DNA from: Halanaerobiales bacterium
Lineage (GTDB): Bacteria > Bacillota_F > Halanaerobiia > DY22613
DNA: 17,391 nt
Reading direction: 5' to 3'
NCBI GenBank assembly: GCA_023128035.1
Contig: JAGMES010000090.1
Coordinates: forward strand, 1-17,391
Both the position numbers and the translations under genes were made by a program. The notes under the pieces are model-generated. The model made no database searches, was not told the DNA's origin, and worked only from the letters and a program-made list of their open reading frames with translations. Below, piece after piece: positions 11,908 to 17,391 of this stretch; within the stretch, counting starts at the first letter, position 1, and each line of letters starts with the position of its first letter.

Positions 11908-14900
11908 ATGCCTAATTTTGTTCATTTACATTTACATTCAGAGTATAGCCTTTTGGATGGGGCTGTTCGATTGAAAAGTTTAGTAGAAAAAGCAAAAGAA
12001 TATGGAATGCCTGCTGTAGCGATAACAGATCATGGAGTGATGTATGGAGCTATTAAATTCTATCGTTTAGCGATTAATGCTGGAATTAAGCCGATCATTG
12101 GTTGTGAGGTTTATGTAGCTCCGAGAAGAAGATTTGATAAAGAAGCTAGGGTTGATGAAAAAAGTTTTCATCTTACCCTTTTGGCTGAGAACAATCAAGG
12201 ATATCAAAATCTCCTAGCTTTGGTTTCAAAAGCCTCTTTGGAGGGTTTTTATTATCGCCCTAGAGTAGATTTAGATTTATTATCTCAGCATAGCAAGGGT
12301 TTAATTGCTTTAAGTGGATGTTTATCTGGTCAGATTGCAAGTTTGCTTTCTCAAGACCAGTTAGAACAAGCGGAAAAGAAACTTGATGAATATATTAATA
12401 TTTTCGGTAAGAATAATTTCTATATTGAGATTCAGAATCATGGGCTAAAAAGGCAACTTGATTTGATTCCTCACTTGGTGCGACTAGCAAGAAACAAAGG
12501 GGTACCATTAGTTGCTACAAATGATGTTCATTTTTTAGATCATAATGATGCAAAGATTCAAGATATTTTACTCTGTGTTCAAACAGGAAAAACATTTTCT
12601 GATCCAGATCGCTTACGTTTTGATAGTGATGAGATGTATTTTAAAACTGCTGAAGAGATGGCTGAGCTTTTTCCAGAACTACCAGATGCACTTAATAATA
12701 CTCTGGAAATTGCAGAACGTTGTAATGTGACTATAGACTTTGATCATTTCCATTTACCGCATTTTGAGGTTCAGGGTGATAAATCTTTTGAAGATAAATC
12801 ACTTGAAGAATATTTAAAAGAACTTTGTTTGAAAGGTATCAATAAGCGATATGGTCAAATGACTGATGAAGTTACAGAGAGATTATTTTATGAATTATCA
12901 ACTTTGGAAAAAATGGGTTTTACCTCCTATTTTCTTATTGTGCATGATTTTATTGATTATGCAAGACGAAATGGAATTCCTGTTGGGCCAGGTCGGGGTT
13001 CTGCTGCGGGTAGTTTGATTGCCTATCTTCTCGAAATTACGGATGTTGATCCTCTTAAATATGGTCTGCTCTTTGAACGTTTTCTTAACTCAGAAAGAGT
13101 TACGATGCCAGATATAGATATCGACTTTTGTTACGTTAGACGCGATGAAGTGATTAATTATGTGACAGAAAAATATGGTGAAGATCATGTAGCACAAATA
13201 ATTACTTTTGGAACTATGGCTGCTCGTGCTGTTATTCGGGATGTAGGGCGTGTTCTTGAGATGCCTTTATCAAAAGTAGATAAGATAGCAAAGTTGATTC
13301 CTGGAGGGTCAGGGATAACGATTGATAAGGCGATTAAGAGGTCTCCCGATTTAAAAAAAATCTTGTTGGAGGATGAAGAAGCAAAGAAACTCATTGAAAT
13401 AGGTCGAAAGTTAGAAGGCTTACCACGACACGCTTCTACTCATGCTGCTGGAGTAGTTATCTCAAAGGATCCTTTAGAGAAATATACTCCTATTCAAAGG
13501 AATAAAGAAGATATTACGACTCAATATGAGATGGAAGATTTAGAGAATATTGGCCTTTTAAAGATGGATTTTCTTGGGCTTCGTACTCTGACAGTAATCA
13601 ATGATACAGTAGATGTGCTGAAAAAAAGAGGAATTGAGATTGATATTAGAAAATTATCTTTAGATGATCCTAAGCCTTTTCAACTTTTACGCGAAGTTAA
13701 AACAGCGGGGATTTTTCAGATGGAATCTCGTCTTTATCAAAGACTTTGTAAAGATCTACAACCAGAAAATTTTGATGATATTGTGGCAATGATGGCTTTA
13801 GGAAGGCCGGGAGCTTTGCAAAGTGGGATGGTAGAGGATTATTTTGCCTGTCGACATGGGAAGAAAAAAATTGAATATCTTCATCCGGTTTTGGAACCCA
13901 TTCTTAAAGAAACCTATGGTTTAATTCTTTATCAAGAACAAGTTATGATAATCGCTTGCCAACTTGCCAATTATACTCTTGGGGAAGCTGATATCTTAAG
14001 ACGGGGTATGGGAAAAAAGAAAGAAGAACTAATTCGCCAACATCGTGAAAGATTTTTAGAAGGAGCGAAGCAAAATAAAATCCCTCTGGATATTGCCAAT
14101 CGAATATTTGATTTAATGGAGTATTTTGGTGGCTATGGTTTTAATAAAAGTCATAGTGTGGCCTATGCTTTGATTGCATATCAAACGACCTTTTTAAAGG
14201 CATATTATCCTGTAGAGTTTATGGCAGCCACTTTAACATCTGTGATGGGGTCTAGTGGGAAGGTTGCATATTATATTGATGAATGCCATCAAATGGGGAT
14301 TGAGGTCTTACCTCCAGATGTAAACCAGAGTGGTATGCACTTTACAGTGGTTGACAAAAATAAAATACGATTTGGACTTGCAGCTATAAAGAATGTTGGG
14401 ACAAATGCAATTGCTGTTTTGGTAAAAGGGCGTGAAAAAGAACAGTATCATTCTTTAACTGACCTTTGTCAGCGTGTTGATACAGGAAGGGTAAATAGTA
14501 GGGGATTAGAAAGTTTGATTCGCTGTGGAGCTTTAGATTCATTGGGTGGAAATAGATCTCAGTATCTGGCTGTTTTAGACTACGTGGTTCAAAGAGCTCA
14601 ATCTGCTCATAAGCAAAAAGTAAAAGGTCAGATTTCATTAGTGGAAAATTTAGCAGGATATGAAGAGCGCTCTCAGATCAAAGATATATTACCTGAACTT
14701 CCTGAATACTCTGCTGCTGAGTTGCTTAAAATGGAGAAAGAACTTTTGGGTTTTTATCTGACTGGTCACCCACTAGATCCATTCCTTACGAGGTATAATC
14801 ATTGGGTGCAGGATAAAGTTGGTCAGTTGGTTGAATTAGAAGATCGGAGTCAGGTGGTTCTTGGTGGCGTGATTACAGATCGAAAGATTCATACGACAAA

Positions 14901-15324
14901 AAAGAATCAGTTAATGGCTTTTATATCTGTGGAAGATTGGTCAGGAAGTGTTGATGGGGTAGTTTTTCCTAGAGTATATGAAAGATATAAGGATTTAATT
15001 CAAGTTGATCAGCCGATTTTAATTATAGGTAAGTTAGATCAAAAAGATGACGGAATTAGTTTACTCATAGATCAAATTTTACCCTTAAATCAAGAATTTT
15101 TAGTGATACGACTGAATATACAAGAATATAATCTTCAATTATTAAAGAAATTAGGGCAAGGGTTGCAGAAATATAGTGGATTATTACCAGTTATATGTGA
15201 ATTGGTTATTGGTGGAAAAATGCTTACTTTTATAACTGATAAGGAATTTTGGATTAGTAAAGAAGAAATTGTTGTTGAGTTTTTGGAAAAAGTTATTGGT
15301 AATAATAATTTTTATTTTTCATGA
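11908..15324 (+). CDS. dnaE: DNA polymerase III alpha subunit, DnaE type
   Basis: A replicative polymerase subunit of the C-family. Its 1138 residues are close to E. coli DnaE (1160) and so of the full-length DnaE1 type. Order: PHP domain from residue 1 (HLHLHSEYSLLDG, TDHGVMYG); palm with GPGRGSAAGS and catalytic Asp402 and Asp404 (MPDIDIDF); a third Asp554 in LKMDFLGL; tandem HhH region near IRFGLAAIKNVGTNAI; clamp-binding segment QISLV (908-912); and a C-terminal OB fold (VVLGGVITDRKIH, FISVEDWSGSVDGVVFP). The clamp motif has Val where Phe is usual. GGAGAGG precedes the ATG. There are 29 nt between the dnaE stop and the pgpA start. Whether the genome also carries PolC cannot be seen here. 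Confidence 0.97.
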   Translation: MPNFVHLHLHSEYSLLDGAVRLKSLVEKAKEYGMPAVAITDHGVMYGAIKFYRLAINAGIKPIIGCEVYVAPRRRFDKEARVDEKSFHLTLLAENNQGYQNLLALVSKASLEGFYYRPRVDLDLLSQHSKGLIALSGCLSGQIASLLSQDQLEQAEKKLDEYINIFGKNNFYIEIQNHGLKRQLDLIPHLVRLARNKGVPLVATNDVHFLDHNDAKIQDILLCVQTGKTFSDPDRLRFDSDEMYFKTAEEMAELFPELPDALNNTLEIAERCNVTIDFDHFHLPHFEVQGDKSFEDKSLEEYLKELCLKGINKRYGQMTDEVTERLFYELSTLEKMGFTSYFLIVHDFIDYARRNGIPVGPGRGSAAGSLIAYLLEITDVDPLKYGLLFERFLNSERVTMPDIDIDFCYVRRDEVINYVTEKYGEDHVAQIITFGTMAARAVIRDVGRVLEMPLSKVDKIAKLIPGGSGITIDKAIKRSPDLKKILLEDEEAKKLIEIGRKLEGLPRHASTHAAGVVISKDPLEKYTPIQRNKEDITTQYEMEDLENIGLLKMDFLGLRTLTVINDTVDVLKKRGIEIDIRKLSLDDPKPFQLLREVKTAGIFQMESRLYQRLCKDLQPENFDDIVAMMALGRPGALQSGMVEDYFACRHGKKKIEYLHPVLEPILKETYGLILYQEQVMIIACQLANYTLGEADILRRGMGKKKEELIRQHRERFLEGAKQNKIPLDIANRIFDLMEYFGGYGFNKSHSVAYALIAYQTTFLKAYYPVEFMAATLTSVMGSSGKVAYYIDECHQMGIEVLPPDVNQSGMHFTVVDKNKIRFGLAAIKNVGTNAIAVLVKGREKEQYHSLTDLCQRVDTGRVNSRGLESLIRCGALDSLGGNRSQYLAVLDYVVQRAQSAHKQKVKGQISLVENLAGYEERSQIKDILPELPEYSAAELLKMEKELLGFYLTGHPLDPFLTRYNHWVQDKVGQLVELEDRSQVVLGGVITDRKIHTTKKNQLMAFISVEDWSGSVDGVVFPRVYERYKDLIQVDQPILIIGKLDQKDDGISLLIDQILPLNQEFLVIRLNIQEYNLQLLKKLGQGLQKYSGLLPVICELVIGGKMLTFITDKEFWISKEEIVVEFLEKVIGNNNFYFS

Positions 15325-15353
15325 CAAGGAGAGAATTAGATAAGGAGGTAATT

Positions 15354-15842
15354 ATGTTAAGAGATATAGTAATTCAGCAGATGAAAGATCGTGGAGTAGA
15401 ATTGGCAGAGGTTGCTGAAATCGTTTATCAATTACAATCACCATTTAATCCAGATTTGACTATTGAGGAATGTGAGGAGAGTGTTGAGCGAGTTATGGAT
15501 AAACGAGAAGTTCATCATTCCATATTAACTGGCATAGCTTTGGATGTGGCTGCAGAAAAAAATGCTCTTCCTGAACCGCTTTTAAGTATTATCAAAACAG
15601 ATGAACCACTTTACGGTGTAGATGAAACCCTAGCAGTAGCTATTGCGAGTATCTATGGAACTATTGGTATCACAAGCTTTGGTTATCTTGATAAGAATAA
15701 AATGGGATTGATAGCTCGGTTGGATGATAAGAGCAATAATGAAGTTCATTGTTTTTTAGATGATATTGTTGCTGGAATTGCTTCGGCAGCATCTGCAAGA
15801 TTGGCCCATGGGAAAAAAACTGAAGACGAAAGAGGAATCTAA
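15354..15842 (+). CDS. Phosphatidylglycerophosphatase A family protein (YutG-like)
   Basis: A PgpA-family protein of 162 residues that would dephosphorylate phosphatidylglycerol phosphate to phosphatidylglycerol in membrane lipid synthesis. It resembles the Gram-positive YutG branch: EIVYQLQSPFNPDLTIEECE, SVERVMDKREVHHSILTGIA, YGVDETLAVAIASIYGTIG, GYLDKNK and LDDIVAGIASAASARLAHG. The acidic and His residues of the PgpA motif (EVHCFLDDIV) are present. The longer frame begins at 15321, overlapping the dnaE stop, but AAGGAGG at 15342-15348 points to ATG 15354. Probably in the dnaE operon. Substrate is inferred from the family. Confidence 0.85.
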   Translation: MLRDIVIQQMKDRGVELAEVAEIVYQLQSPFNPDLTIEECEESVERVMDKREVHHSILTGIALDVAAEKNALPEPLLSIIKTDEPLYGVDETLAVAIASIYGTIGITSFGYLDKNKMGLIARLDDKSNNEVHCFLDDIVAGIASAASARLAHGKKTEDERGI

Positions 15843-15967
15843 TAAATAGTAGTAACCGTTGATTATTTAAAATTTATATTTATTTTATGCAGGAATCCCG
15901 CTCATTGATGTCAAAACTTAAATTGAAAATAACTAATTCTTCGAAAAAGTTGAGAGGGGTATAATTA

Positions 15968-17377
15968 ATGAAATTACGATTAGAGTACGATTCGTTAGGC
16001 GAATTACACGTACCAGCAGATGCATACTATGGTATTCAGACGATGAGGGCAGTAGAAAATTTTCCGATTACTGGGTATAAAATTCATTCAGAATTGGTTA
16101 CTGCATTAGCAATCGTCAAAAAAGCTTCAGCACTAGCAAATATAAAGGTAGGAATTTTGAGTAAAAAGATTGGAACTGCGATTGTTGAAGTTTGTGATGA
16201 GTTGTTAGCTGGAAAACTTCATGATCAGTTTATTGTGGATCCCATTCAAGGCGGTGCTGGCACTTCAATTAATATGAATATGAATGAGGTTATTGCTAAT
16301 CGAGCACTAGAATTGATTGGTGAAAGTATGGGAAAATATAAGATTATTCACCCGAATAATCATGCAAATATGGGCCAGTCTACTAATGATGTAGTTCCCA
16401 CAGCAATTCGGATTGCAGTTATAAATCTTTTGAAAAAAGCACTTGAGTCTTTTAAATATTTGGAATCAGTTTTTCTTAAAAAAGCTGAGGAATTTGATCA
16501 AATTTTAAAGATGGGTCGAACTCATTTACAAGATGCGATTCCCATCCGTTTAGGTCAGGAATTTGGTGCATATGCAGCGGTAATTGGTCGTGATATTAAA
16601 CGAATGAGTCGTACTTTTGATAATTTAAAAGTGATCAATTTAGGAGCTACTGCAGTAGGTACAGGTCTGAATGCGGATCAGGAATATGTAAAAATTGTTG
16701 TTACTATGTTAGAGCAGGTTTCAAATCTTAATTTAGAACAATCAGGAAATCTAGTAGATGCAACTCAAAACACAGATGCTTATGTTGAAGTTTCCAGTTC
16801 TCTTAAGGGTGCAGCAGTCAATTTATCAAAGATTGCTAACGATCTAAGGTTAATGGCATCAGGTCCTAAATGTGGATTTAACGAGATAGAACTTCCTTCC
16901 AGACAGCCTGGTTCTTCGATTATGCCAGGAAAAGTTAATCCTGTGATGGCAGAGGTTGTTAATCAAGTGGCATTTCAGGTTGTGGGGAATGATTTAACCA
17001 TCTCTTTAGCTTCTGAAGCAGGTCAATTAGAATTGAATGTAATGTGTCCTGTACTAGTCTTTAACCTATTACAATCTATTGAAATTCTGAAAAATGTTGT
17101 TCAAGTTTTTGCTGATAAGTGTGTGGTAGGGATCAAAGCTAATGTAGAACGTTGTAGTTCACTAGTAGAGAACAGTGTTGGGGTGATCACTGCGATAAAT
17201 CCTCATGTGGGATATGAAGTGGCATCTAGAATTGCTAAGAAGGCAATCAAAACAGGAAGATCAGTAAGAGAGATTATTTTAGAAGAAGGAGTTTTGACTG
17301 AAAGAGAATTGGATTTGATTTTAAATCCATACGAGATGACGGAACCTGGGATAGCTGGTAAACAACTTTTTAAGTGA
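15968..17377 (+). CDS. aspA: Aspartate ammonia-lyase (aspartase)
   Basis: Reversibly deaminates L-aspartate to fumarate and ammonia in the cytoplasm. The 469 residues are full length and belong to the fumarase/aspartase superfamily. The N-terminus LRLEYDSLGELHVPADAYYG and GIQTMRAVENFPITG are characteristic of aspartase, unlike class II fumarase. GRTHLQDAIPI (substrate site), HPNNHANMGQSTNDVVP, and the superfamily signature GSSIMPGKVNPV (315-326), which carries the catalytic flexible Ser loop, are all intact. GAGAGGGG precedes the ATG. The 125-nt spacer after pgpA shows only a weak possible promoter, TTGATT (15859-15864) and TATTTT (15881-15886), so it may be separately transcribed. The stop is 14 nt before the window end, so its terminator is not visible. 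Confidence 0.93.
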   Translation: MKLRLEYDSLGELHVPADAYYGIQTMRAVENFPITGYKIHSELVTALAIVKKASALANIKVGILSKKIGTAIVEVCDELLAGKLHDQFIVDPIQGGAGTSINMNMNEVIANRALELIGESMGKYKIIHPNNHANMGQSTNDVVPTAIRIAVINLLKKALESFKYLESVFLKKAEEFDQILKMGRTHLQDAIPIRLGQEFGAYAAVIGRDIKRMSRTFDNLKVINLGATAVGTGLNADQEYVKIVVTMLEQVSNLNLEQSGNLVDATQNTDAYVEVSSSLKGAAVNLSKIANDLRLMASGPKCGFNEIELPSRQPGSSIMPGKVNPVMAEVVNQVAFQVVGNDLTISLASEAGQLELNVMCPVLVFNLLQSIEILKNVVQVFADKCVVGIKANVERCSSLVENSVGVITAINPHVGYEVASRIAKKAIKTGRSVREIILEEGVLTERELDLILNPYEMTEPGIAGKQLFK

Positions 17378-17391
17378 ACTCGTCCAGCTAA

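Noticed and set aside
14384..14638. Minus-strand frame inside dnaE
   Set aside because: Antisense shadow of a strongly conserved gene with no independent support.

Overview
The window is AT-rich and comes from an endospore-forming, probably anaerobic Firmicute (Clostridia in the broad sense). The evidence is the germination pair sleB-ypeB, the sporulation membrane proteins ytrH/ytrI, Gram-positive AGGAGG-type ribosome sites, and a YlbF/YmcA-family protein. The species cannot be fixed from sequence alone; a Halanaerobiales-like or related deep clostridial lineage is my guess. No rRNA, tRNA, integrase, transposase or CRISPR array is visible.

Layout: (1) 127-2194, germination operon sleB-ypeB, closed by a long hairpin terminator. 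(2) 2388-4033, a separately promoted and more AT-rich pair: a DUF1576-type polytopic membrane protein with an internal duplication, and a small soluble partner that I do not recognise. (3) 4169-6652, polyamine genes speD, speE and speB, which convert agmatine to putrescine and then spermidine. Palindromes lie upstream of speD and speB, and a terminator separates speD from speE. (4) 6844-7590, a solitary Cas6-like protein with no CRISPR array or other cas gene, apparently lacking the usual catalytic Tyr and His. (5) 7734-8318 (minus strand), a YtqB-type methyltransferase converging on cas6. (6) 8319-8635, a gene-free divergent spacer holding a striking long inverted repeat with 33-bp perfect arms. 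(7) 8636-10245, a YfcE-type phosphodiesterase, a YlbF-family protein and a UPF0173 metallo-hydrolase, all plus strand. (8) 10332-10530, a promoter-terminator unit with no reading frame, a good small-RNA candidate. (9) 10569-11741 (minus strand), a NifU C-terminal-domain protein and the ytrH-ytrI sporulation pair. (10) 11908-17377 (plus strand), dnaE, pgpA and aspA.

The UPF0173 hydrolase, ytrH/ytrI and dnaE are also close neighbours in Bacillus (ytkL...ytrH-ytrI-dnaE), so this half looks like conserved Firmicute chromosome. Most of the window is housekeeping. The parts worth a second look are the orphan Cas6, the inverted-repeat element at 8339-8586, the candidate small RNA at about 10367-10530, the DUF1576 pair, and the palindromes around the polyamine genes.

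Several starts were moved from the longest open frame to a codon with a well-placed ribosome site: speD 4265, cas6 6844, ytqB 8318, yfcE 8636, ytrI 11427, ytrH 11741 and pgpA 15354.
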